DNA of 64,000 nucleotides. Origin: DASSSY01 sp035708205. GTDB lineage: Bacteria > Bacteroidota > Bacteroidia > Chitinophagales > Chitinophagaceae. The position numbers and the translations under genes were made by a program. Positions 43,148 through 50,870 of the stretch are shown piece after piece. Where the stretch lies: assembly GCA_035708205.1 (NCBI GenBank), contig DASSSY010000006.1:248001-312000 (forward strand). Reading direction: 5' to 3'. Below the pieces are notes generated by a model. The model made no database searches. It saw only the letters and a list, made by a program, of their open reading frames with translations, and was not told the origin of the DNA. Each line of letters opens with the position of its first letter. The stretch's first letter is position 1.

Positions 43148-43164
43148 TTCTGTAAAGGTTAAAT

Positions 43165-43203
43165 ATGTTAAGCTGCAATTGCGCTCATGTTAAAGAATAA
43201 TTG
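43165..43203. promoter_or_regulatory. Two 17-bp direct repeats, candidate operator
   Basis: ATGTTAA-N5-AATTG occurs at 43165-43181 and again at 43187-43203, 22 bases apart (two helical turns). It lies between the XRE gene and the TTTG/TACGTTTG promoter of the large lipoprotein, where an autoregulatory operator is expected. Confidence 0.35.
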
Positions 43204-43223
43204 GTATTGTATTAAGCTAAAGA

Positions 43224-43255
43224 TTTGTGATCATTTTTGCTACTTATTACGTTTG
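43224..43255 (+). promoter_or_regulatory. Promoter TTTG-N20-TACGTTTG for the large lipoprotein
   Basis: TTTG at 43224-43227 and TACGTTTG at 43248-43255, 20 bases apart, are near consensus for a Bacteroidota housekeeping promoter. The ATG is at 43286. Confidence 0.6.
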
Positions 43256-43285
43256 CATGGTCAAATATATTAAAGTAATTCAAAA

Positions 43286-45289
43286 ATGCCAATTATGGAA
43301 TGGAAGCACAATATTTCAAAGGTCAAAAATAGCAGACCCGTATTAACCATGTTAGCCATAATTACGGGTTGTTTGCTCAACTTCATTTCCTGCCGGAAGC
43401 CTGATTTTACCCTCCAAAAAGACAATACTACTGCTAATGCTCAAAGCATGACCTTGCCTATGCAGATCGATATGCAGGACGTTTATGCCGCATTACCGCA
43501 AAGCATATTATATAACCTTGGCGATTCCGCTACTTTTTATGTCGGACAAAGCACTTATAGCTATACGGACAGTTACCTGGTTGTACACATCCCTACAAGT
43601 CAAGATGGGCTGGGCTATATTTATGCCGCTAAATCACAAGCCCATCCAGAACGTACATTGGTATATGCCGTTCGGTTTTTCCCGGATGATGGCTCAACCC
43701 CGGATAACTTTAGCGGGAAAATGGAATGGTTTAATTTTCAAAACGGCACGGCATCTGGTATAAAATACAAAAACGGAGTCCCTCAGGCCTATACTTCGCC
43801 TGTCTTAGTAGTGGAACCCGGCTGGGAGCAGTGCATGATAGATCAACATCAGTTTGCCATTGATGACAACGGAAAGATCATTGCAGTAGATGGCTCTGTA
43901 CCTAACAACAACATGACCGGGGTCAATGTAGCAACAATTACCGGTGGCGGGCCATTGGATTGTCCTAAATGGGGAGAGAGCTTTGGCGACAAGATCGGCG
44001 ATTTCTTCTCTGGCTTAGGGAGCGCTTTAAGTGGTATTTTCCAGGATGGCGGCGGCGGTAGTGGTGGTGGCGGTGGATGGTTCGGCGGTATTTTTGGCTT
44101 TCCTGATGGGATATGGTTGCCATGGCCTGATTTGCCTGGCGGTGGTGGTGCACCCACTCCTCCTCCCGGTAATGATCCTCCCGGGAGTAATGATGACGAT
44201 AATCCGCCAGCGATTTCTCCTGCAATTCCCGATGTATCGGGCGGGCCGCTTTATAGCGTTGATGACCCGGGCCATGGACCGAATCCCGGAAATCCTGTTT
44301 TTATTGATGGCGGAGTTGTGGTTGGCAGCGCTTCTCAAGTGCAGCAAGGAGGTGCCAAAGATGTCAATGGTTTTTATTATTCCAGAATAATGGCATTACA
44401 AGTTTACCTGCAAGCTCATCCTTATGCAATGCTTGATTGCGGAGAGTTAGGGAACCTGCCATCAGAAGTACATCAGGAAGTTGGAAACTATCAAATACCT
44501 CAATCTGTTACTAATAGAATTCAAAACATTAGAAACACTTATTCGCCACAATATAATCAAAATAATTTCTACATACAAAAGTTGGAGAATGCCCATGGCG
44601 GAGTGGTCAATTGCGACTATTTTCCTGTTCATATAACCCAGCTACCTAAAAATAGCAATAACCAAACTATGACACCATTGGAATATTTGGAATATTTTCG
44701 TCAAAATATAACCTATATTGCCGGACTGGGCGGTGGAGGTGGCTTCGCCGGTACAAATTTTGAGTCTTATTATGATAGTAATGTTAATTTCTTTGATAGC
44801 AAATTTACAGAAAATTATGGATCGTCTTTGGGGGCTTTGGTGCATATTATTATCGGTCCCGCTCAGGATAATGGGACAATCGTTGAGTCGGGATATCAGA
44901 CAACATCTTCATCAAATCAATATTGGTTTATGTTTACAACAATGTATTCACCGTTAGATGCGGCACATCCTGTAGCGGGTAACCGACGGTTTGGAATAAA
45001 ACCAGATCCTAATGGAGGTTATACTCTTTATATTATGGGGGTGGATAGGACAAATGATTGGTCAACAACAATACTAAACGTCATTACTGGTGTAGCATTT
45101 TCGAGCGCTGATGCATTATGGAATGCAGTTCAGGATGGTGTTATTAGTGATGTAAACAGCAATGGGGGACAGGCAGCATTATACACACCAAGGCAACAAT
45201 TAGCTCGTCCAAAATGGAATAAAGTAAAAAATTTTTTAGAAGGACAGATATCTTTACAAGAGTTGAAGAATGAATTAAATTGTCCGTAA
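43286..45289 (+). CDS. Large modular lipoprotein with distinct C-terminal domain (effector-like)
   Basis: A 667-residue protein not recognised as a named family. The N-terminus is a signal with a probable lipobox (LNFISC near 36). Residues about 55-205 form a domain shared with the gene at 46422 (YNLGDS, GQSTYSY, LVVHIP, RTLVYAVRFFPD). A Gly-rich stretch (about 250-275), a short Trp/Pro segment (WLPWPDLPGGGG) and a Pro/Asp/Asn hinge (about 285-325) follow. The C-terminal about 290 residues are a separate domain ending in a tail that recurs in degenerate form at 45722. Start 43286 or 43295. Shared N-domain, hinge, distinct C-domain and a following small membrane gene resemble polymorphic effectors, but no catalytic motif is seen. 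Confidence 0.6.
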   Translation: MPIMEWKHNISKVKNSRPVLTMLAIITGCLLNFISCRKPDFTLQKDNTTANAQSMTLPMQIDMQDVYAALPQSILYNLGDSATFYVGQSTYSYTDSYLVVHIPTSQDGLGYIYAAKSQAHPERTLVYAVRFFPDDGSTPDNFSGKMEWFNFQNGTASGIKYKNGVPQAYTSPVLVVEPGWEQCMIDQHQFAIDDNGKIIAVDGSVPNNNMTGVNVATITGGGPLDCPKWGESFGDKIGDFFSGLGSALSGIFQDGGGGSGGGGGWFGGIFGFPDGIWLPWPDLPGGGGAPTPPPGNDPPGSNDDDNPPAISPAIPDVSGGPLYSVDDPGHGPNPGNPVFIDGGVVVGSASQVQQGGAKDVNGFYYSRIMALQVYLQAHPYAMLDCGELGNLPSEVHQEVGNYQIPQSVTNRIQNIRNTYSPQYNQNNFYIQKLENAHGGVVNCDYFPVHITQLPKNSNNQTMTPLEYLEYFRQNITYIAGLGGGGGFAGTNFESYYDSNVNFFDSKFTENYGSSLGALVHIIIGPAQDNGTIVESGYQTTSSSNQYWFMFTTMYSPLDAAHPVAGNRRFGIKPDPNGGYTLYIMGVDRTNDWSTTILNVITGVAFSSADALWNAVQDGVISDVNSNGGQAALYTPRQQLARPKWNKVKNFLEGQISLQELKNELNCP

Positions 45290-45313
45290 TAAAATAATGC
45301 TGAAGGAATCAAT

Positions 45314-45721
45314 ATGAAGTATCGGATCATAAAAATTGGGATAGTATATTTTAGCAATTGGTTAACTCTGTCTATTGCTTATGCAATTACTAAAGACCCA
45401 TTTATTGCTTGGGCAAACAATACCCAAATTGTTGATTACGGAGTGGAAACGAATTTCATATATTGCAGTGTACTATGTTTGTTTCTTTACTTGCTTTTCT
45501 CAATTTTTAAATTAATGTACAACTTCAAAAGTTCCAATATTTTGCTATCCGCTCTGTATTTTGCTGCTATTTGTTATGTATTATGTTTTATTATTGGTAT
45601 ATTTATCGGAAATGCTCGCCCATCAATAGTTTGGAAACCAGTTCTGCCGATATTTATATTAGGCTTCCTTTTACCTTTAGGTCATAGATTTTGGGAAAAA
45701 CTTCTAAGTAAAAAGAAATAA
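45314..45721 (+). CDS. Small four-helix membrane protein (candidate partner of the lipoprotein)
   Basis: A 135-residue protein with about four membrane helices (around residues 6-26, 50-67, 75-100 and 107-125) and a basic C-terminus. No family is recognised. It begins 24 bases after the large lipoprotein's stop, so it is co-transcribed. If the lipoprotein is an effector, this position is where an immunity protein would be expected. That is inference only. The gene is AT-rich. Confidence 0.6.
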   Translation: MKYRIIKIGIVYFSNWLTLSIAYAITKDPFIAWANNTQIVDYGVETNFIYCSVLCLFLYLLFSIFKLMYNFKSSNILLSALYFAAICYVLCFIIGIFIGNARPSIVWKPVLPIFILGFLLPLGHRFWEKLLSKKK

Positions 45722-45916
45722 GCAGTTTTGTATAGCACAAATGATTGGGGCTTGAGCATTTTCAATACGGCTGAGGCATTATGGGAACAAGTTCAAGCTA
45801 ATATGATTAATTTTGTCAATCAAAATGGCGGCTCCGCAACTTATTTCACAACCCTATCACAAGGTTGAAAGGGTTGGATGGTTCAAGATTTGAAAAATGC
45901 TTTAAATTGCCCATAA
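45722..45916 (+). pseudogene. Orphan, degenerate copy of the large lipoprotein's C-terminal tail
   Basis: Read in the frame of the preceding stop, this 65-codon stretch encodes TNDWGLSIFN, then AEALWEQVQANMINFVNQNG, GSATYF and finally LKNALNCP. It aligns with the last 80 residues of the 43286 protein (TNDWSTTILN, ADALWNAVQD, NSNGGQAALY, LKNELNCP). It has no start codon and contains one in-frame TGA (about 45867). It ends at TAA 45914-45916, directly abutting the next ATG. A remnant of a second lipoprotein gene reduced to its tail. Confidence 0.7.
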
Positions 45917-46312
45917 ATGCAATACTTCATAAAGTATATATTATTAATTATAATTATATGTATTTTAGCTTGCCTATGCGGAAGTTTGTTTAACTTCATT
46001 TGGAGCTATGATTTTGGTTGGAAAATATCTGCATTAACTTCTTTTAATTTTCAAATAAAATCATTTGCTTTTTGGGCAATTCTTATGCTTCCACAACTAT
46101 TAACCCTTCTAAAATGGAAGATAAAGTTTTTGTACAAAACAGCTATCGTATTTATGGCTTATTTCTGTATTGGAAGTTTATTAGCGATCATGGGTACTAT
46201 ATACGGAACAAATGATGTGGTTTATTACATATATGGTCCTGCATTGTTTACAACAATAATTGCTACAATATTTTTTGTTATTTTCACAGTATTAAATAAA
46301 CAAGCAAGCTGA
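45917..46312 (+). CDS. Second small four-helix membrane protein
   Basis: A 131-residue protein with about four membrane helices. The ATG follows the stop of the orphan tail without any gap. It shares size, topology and position (right behind a lipoprotein tail) with the 135-residue protein at 45314, but I see no sequence similarity between them. Family unknown. A candidate immunity or partner protein for the lost second lipoprotein. Confidence 0.6.
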   Translation: MQYFIKYILLIIIICILACLCGSLFNFIWSYDFGWKISALTSFNFQIKSFAFWAILMLPQLLTLLKWKIKFLYKTAIVFMAYFCIGSLLAIMGTIYGTNDVVYYIYGPALFTTIIATIFFVIFTVLNKQAS

Positions 46313-46421
46313 AATAATGCAACAACCATATTGCAAAGAAACTTTCACTTTCCGGAATTATGCAATGAGCCGTTTTAGCCCCCCATAAAGGAACAAGTTA
46401 TCAGCTAAAATCAAGGAGAAA

Positions 46422-47291
46422 ATGATTGGTTTCATGATACAACATAGACATAGCGTCACTTACTTGATGCTTATCCCATGTAGAACACGTAGAAAGGATG
46501 CATGGCTATTAATGATTCTACTGACCGGTTTCAGCATATTCTGTAATTCCTGCACGCTTTTCAAAAAGCTGCACCATGTAGGGAAAGGGACAAATATTAA
46601 TACCAAAAATAACCATACGCATCCATTACAAATTGATGTGCAGGACATTTATAAGAAAATGCCGCATAGCATTGTTTATAATCTCGGTGATTCTGTAAAG
46701 CTTTATCTGGGACAAAGCACTTATAGTTATGCAGACAGCTATCTCGTGGTCCATATACCCATTACCGATGACAGCTTGAGTTATATGTATGGTGCTAAAT
46801 ATGCTTCACGTCCTGACCGGACATTGGTTTATGCCGTTCGTTTTTTCCCCGATAATGCTTCCTTGCAAAAAAAATTCAGTGGGGAAATGAAATGGATCAA
46901 CTTCCAAAACTGGAAAGCGTTTGGTCTGAAATACCGTTTCGGAAAATTAGTGGCCTACATGGCACCGGTGGTATTAGCAAGACCTGAATGGGAAGATTGC
47001 CTGGTAACAGCACATGCACTGACAATAGATCAAAAAGGAAAAATTGTACCTGCGGACCAGGACTCGTTAGCAATATCTCTACAGCAATCCAACTGCAAAG
47101 GAGATAGTAGTATCTTTTCGGATAACAGGAGTTTGTTTTTAGGTATGCAACGGCTTTTTAGTGCTCTTTTCATTAAAAATAGCGATTCGTCAGGAAACTG
47201 GAGGCAAGGCAGCTGGCTGGGCGGACAGTGGTATCCCTGCACCAGTATGGATAGTCTGCCTTTTAACTATCATGTTCATCTGGAGCATTAA
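46422..47291 (+). CDS. Paralogue of the large lipoprotein's N-terminal domain
   Basis: A 289-residue protein with an N-terminal signal and probable lipobox (CNSC near 41-44). It shares its N-domain with the 43286 protein: IDVQDIY, YNLGDS, GQSTYSYADSYLVVHIP, RTLVYAVRFFPD. It lacks the Gly/Pro hinge and the large C-domain, ending instead in a short Cys/Trp-containing tail (GSWLGGQWYPC). Start 46422 or 46434. Either a naturally short family member or one that lost its C-domain. It lies 109 bases after the second membrane gene. Confidence 0.6.
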   Translation: MIGFMIQHRHSVTYLMLIPCRTRRKDAWLLMILLTGFSIFCNSCTLFKKLHHVGKGTNINTKNNHTHPLQIDVQDIYKKMPHSIVYNLGDSVKLYLGQSTYSYADSYLVVHIPITDDSLSYMYGAKYASRPDRTLVYAVRFFPDNASLQKKFSGEMKWINFQNWKAFGLKYRFGKLVAYMAPVVLARPEWEDCLVTAHALTIDQKGKIVPADQDSLAISLQQSNCKGDSSIFSDNRSLFLGMQRLFSALFIKNSDSSGNWRQGSWLGGQWYPCTSMDSLPFNYHVHLEH

Positions 47292-47409
47292 TATGATCGT
47301 TCTATTTATAAAAAACAGCGCTTAAGAACACATCTTTCACCTTTGGTCGCTTTATCGGTTTTGACCTTTGGCTGATAAGATGTAATTTACCGGATGAAAA
47401 TCAGTTACA

Positions 47410-48045
47410 ATGGCTATGAAGACCTTTATCAACATCCTGCTCATGTCGGGCATTTATTCCTTTTCCTTTCTTACTGTTTCGAAAGCACAAAGCCCGCCGC
47501 TGACCATGGAACAACTACCTATTAGCTGGAATAATTTTACACATAAAAACATACGCGACAAACATGCTTTTGATGCCTATACCAAAGTTGACTGTAATGC
47601 TTCCGGCGAGTATTGGGTTGACAAGGCCGCCCATACGGTACGGCTGAAACTGAGCTTTTACGCCCGCATGGACAATAAGGAAAGCTATGTCAAAAAATCT
47701 TTTTTAAAAACGGCTGATTCCGCCCGGAGCCGCCAGCTGCTAAACCATGAAATCGGCCACTGGATTATCTCTATGATATATTTTCATCAGTTAGTTCATG
47801 ACCTCGAAACATTCCGATATGACTATCGGGTAAGGTATCAGTTAGACAGTATCCGACGGGTGTATTACGCACTGGCCAGGGCGGAACAGCTTCAATATGA
47901 CCTAGAGACCAATCATAGCAAGAATGCCCGGCAACAACAACTTTGGGAAGCCCGGCTGTTAGACAGGCTGTATCAGGCTTACGGTACAAAAATTGACTTC
48001 CCGGCCTCGTTTACGAAAGAACTGACCATTACGGATATACATTAG
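47410..48045 (+). CDS. Exported DUF922-like putative zinc metallopeptidase
   Basis: A 211-residue protein with a signal peptide (cleavage near VSKAQ) and a HExxH-type zinc motif, NHEIGHW, near 117-123. A helical second half is rich in Arg/Gln/Tyr. Family resemblance is to DUF922-type secreted peptidases, where the motif is usually of this form. The target is unknown. It lies on the plus strand after the effector-like lipoproteins and could process exported proteins, but the association is only positional. Confidence 0.65.
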   Translation: MAMKTFINILLMSGIYSFSFLTVSKAQSPPLTMEQLPISWNNFTHKNIRDKHAFDAYTKVDCNASGEYWVDKAAHTVRLKLSFYARMDNKESYVKKSFLKTADSARSRQLLNHEIGHWIISMIYFHQLVHDLETFRYDYRVRYQLDSIRRVYYALARAEQLQYDLETNHSKNARQQQLWEARLLDRLYQAYGTKIDFPASFTKELTITDIH

Positions 48046-48245
48046 AAGGATAACCTAAACCGTTAAGGCATGAAAGAACATTGATGGTTTTGTGCTTAGC
48101 ATCCTCCGCCTCTTAAGGGTATCCATTTTGGCATTTATTTTTCTCATAGCGGCAGGGCGACGCAAAGTATTTCAGGTTTTTCAAACAATCCATCACCGAC
48201 AGTGCAAAACAGCTCTTATACTTATAGCTTTGCAATACTTAATAA

Positions 48246-48267
48246 CCTTAACTTCCTAATGGTCCAA
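48246..48267 (+). repeat. Copy 2 of a 22-nt intergenic motif
   Basis: Starts CCTTAAC and contains TAATGGT; 19 of 22 identical to 30249-30270. It lies in the gap between the metallopeptidase and tex genes, which holds nothing else recognisable. Confidence 0.35.
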
Positions 48268-48291
48268 AAAACAATTAATAGCGCAACGCTA

Positions 48292-50529
48292 TTATTTGAA
48301 TTTGTTTTTCAGATTGACCAGCGCATCGCTAAAACTCTTACCTGTGACGGGCTTAGCCGGTTTTCTTTCGGCTTTTTTCTGTTGCCCTCCTAAGGGCCTT
48401 TTGCTTTCGGGCATGGCCTGTTTAATAGACAAGGAAATCCGGTTCCTGGAAACCTCTACTTCCAGAACTTTGACATTAACCTGTTGGTTAAGCTTTAAAA
48501 CCTCGGACGGATCGCTGATGTAACGATGGGACATTTCGGAAATATGTACCAATCCGTCCTGTTTAATGCCGATATCCACAAATGCGCCAAAGCGGGTCAG
48601 GTTGGTCACAATGCCCGGCAGGATCATCCCGGGACTCAGGTCTTCCATCTTATATACCGCCGCATATTCAAAGGTCTGAAGCTCGGAACGGGGATCCCGG
48701 CCGGGTTTGCGCAGCTCCTTTAAGACATCGGTAACCGTATGCCGGCCAAACTGCTCATCAATATATTTCCCCGGAACGATTTGCCCGATAAGCTTTTCAT
48801 TCCCGATAAGCGTTGCCAGGGAAACGTTCAGATCGCCGGCCATTCTTTCCACTAAGGGGTAAGCCTCGGGATGCACACCGCTGGCATCTAAAGGGTGATC
48901 GCCACCGGCAATACGCAAAAAGCCGGCACATTGTTCGTAGGCTGCCGGCCCGAGCCGGGCGACACTCAGCAATTCTCTCCGGGATTTGAATCCGCCGTGT
49001 TCATTACGATAATTAACGATATTCCCGGCAAGGGTCATCCCGATACCGCTGACATATTGCAGTAAGTATTTTCCCGAAGTGTTGAGGTTTGCGCCAACGG
49101 CATTCACACAGCTTTCCACGGTTTGATCCAATCTTTCTTTCAGCCGCTGCTGGTTCACATCATGCTGATATTGCCCGACACCGATGCTTTTGGGGTCAAT
49201 CTTTACTAGTTCGGCCAAAGGGTCCATTAGTCGCCGGCCTATACTGACCGCACCGCGGACGGTAATATCCTCCTGCGGAAATTCCTCGCGGGCGATCTCA
49301 GAAGCGGAATACACCGAAGCGCCGTCTTCATTGATCAGGAAAACAGGCAGGTTAAGGTTCAGGGAGCGGATAAACTGTTCGGTTTCCCGGCCGGCGGTAC
49401 CATTTCCGATAGCGAAACATTCAGTTTGATATTTGGCTACCATCTCTTTGACGGTATTTTCCGCCTGCTGCAAACGTTGATTCTGTTCATGTACAAAGAT
49501 GACGGTATGGTGTAGAAGATTGCCGTATTTATCCAGCGCAACAGCTTTACAGCCGGTACGATATCCGGGATCGATAGCAAGGATATTTTTGTTGCCTAAT
49601 GGCGATGAAAGAAGGAGCTGGCGCAGGTTTTCGGCAAAGACATTGATGGCTTCCTCGTCCGCGCGGGCTTTCAGCTGATTGCGCCATTCCGTTTCCAGGG
49701 AAGGCTGTAGCAATCTTCTGTAAGCGTCTTTTAAGGCTTTGGCCACTTCGGCCGCCGCTTCGTTTTGAGTGGTCAGGTATTTTTGTTCAAGAAGCTCGAC
49801 GGCAGTGCCAGGATCCGGCTGAATGGAAAATTGCAGGTATCCCTCCAGAAAGCCGCGCAGTACCGCTAGGATGCGGTGGGAAGGGATCTTTTGTACCGGT
49901 TCGGAAAAGTTGAAATAATCTTTATACTTGGCGGCCTCGGTTTCTTTTCCCGGCAGCACAGCGGTGATGACTTTAGCTTCCTGCTCAAACAAATGACGCA
50001 TCTGGCCACGGGTTTCCGCGTCTTCGGCAACATTTTCTGCAATAATATCGCGCGCGCCTTTCAGGGCAGCGGCGATATCGACAACATCCTCGTTCAGAAA
50101 AGCGCCGGCACGGCTTTCCGGGATTCCCGCTTCCTGCGCCATCAGCCAGATGGCCAAAGGTTCCAAGCCGGCTTCACGGGCTTTTTGCGCCCGGGTTTTC
50201 CGTTTAGGCTTATACGGTAAATAAAGATCTTCCAATTCGCTTAAGGTCAGGGCTGCATTGAGTTGAACTTGCAGGCTTTCCGTCATTTTTCTCTGATCCG
50301 TTATGGTCTTTTCTATGAAGACCTTCCGGCTGTTGAATTCTTCTATGCTTTTAGCCGTTTCCTGAATGCTTTGGATTTGCACTTCATCAAGAGCGCCGGT
50401 CTTGTCTTTTCGGTACCGGGCGATAAACGGAATAGTGGCACCTTCGGACAGTAAATTTAAAACAGCCAGGACATTACGGGGATTAAGTCCGAGTTGCTGG
50501 GCGACAGCCTGGAAAATTTGATCTGACAT
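48292..50529 (-). CDS. tex: Tex-family RNA-binding transcription accessory protein
   Basis: A 745-residue Tex protein. The N-terminal helical domain begins MSDQIFQAVAQQLG and contains the family's TIPFIARYRKDKTGALDE near 32-49. A YqgF/RNase H-like middle domain follows (AIDPGYRTGCKAVALD near 340), then a helix-hairpin-helix region. The C-terminal S1 domain is near 635-705 (PGIVTNLTRFGAFVDIGIKQ, then VHISEMS). It binds nucleic acids and is widely conserved, with roles in transcription and RNA turnover. Single gene. Confidence 0.95.
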   Translation of the reverse strand: MSDQIFQAVAQQLGLNPRNVLAVLNLLSEGATIPFIARYRKDKTGALDEVQIQSIQETAKSIEEFNSRKVFIEKTITDQRKMTESLQVQLNAALTLSELEDLYLPYKPKRKTRAQKAREAGLEPLAIWLMAQEAGIPESRAGAFLNEDVVDIAAALKGARDIIAENVAEDAETRGQMRHLFEQEAKVITAVLPGKETEAAKYKDYFNFSEPVQKIPSHRILAVLRGFLEGYLQFSIQPDPGTAVELLEQKYLTTQNEAAAEVAKALKDAYRRLLQPSLETEWRNQLKARADEEAINVFAENLRQLLLSSPLGNKNILAIDPGYRTGCKAVALDKYGNLLHHTVIFVHEQNQRLQQAENTVKEMVAKYQTECFAIGNGTAGRETEQFIRSLNLNLPVFLINEDGASVYSASEIAREEFPQEDITVRGAVSIGRRLMDPLAELVKIDPKSIGVGQYQHDVNQQRLKERLDQTVESCVNAVGANLNTSGKYLLQYVSGIGMTLAGNIVNYRNEHGGFKSRRELLSVARLGPAAYEQCAGFLRIAGGDHPLDASGVHPEAYPLVERMAGDLNVSLATLIGNEKLIGQIVPGKYIDEQFGRHTVTDVLKELRKPGRDPRSELQTFEYAAVYKMEDLSPGMILPGIVTNLTRFGAFVDIGIKQDGLVHISEMSHRYISDPSEVLKLNQQVNVKVLEVEVSRNRISLSIKQAMPESKRPLGGQQKKAERKPAKPVTGKSFSDALVNLKNKFK

Positions 50530-50870
50530 AAAAATTCTTTCTTCTTAAAAAACTGCGAAGGTAAATAAAGCGGACAATTTGAATGGAACGGCCTTTGAGA
50601 AATACCCGTACAGGCTTTTTCAGAGATCGTTATTATATGGATAGGGACCAGCAATTCGCATGATAACATTATTTATTGCTTTATATATAAATATTTCATT
50701 TACTATTAACACTAATTACGAATAATTCTGAATGTTTCTTAAAATCCAGACTGGTGCTTATATTTTGATTTACATTCGCTCATTCAAAACCACCACACAC
50801 CTACACAAATTATTTTTTCACTAAAACCCTGCTTCATACCAATATCACACACATTACACAATTAATCATT
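50530..50870. other. 341-bp divergent gap between tex and the first adhesin gene
   Basis: AT-rich with no gene. CGAAGGTA at 50556-50563 is a minus-strand TACCTTCG, a variant -7 element for tex. No consensus TAnnTTTG is seen on the plus strand for the adhesin gene, so it may use another sigma factor or a diverged element. Confidence 0.45.

Noticed and set aside
43849..44390. Several overlapping Pro- or His-rich frames on both strands
   Set aside because: They arise from the Gly/Pro-coding hinge of the lipoprotein read in other frames.
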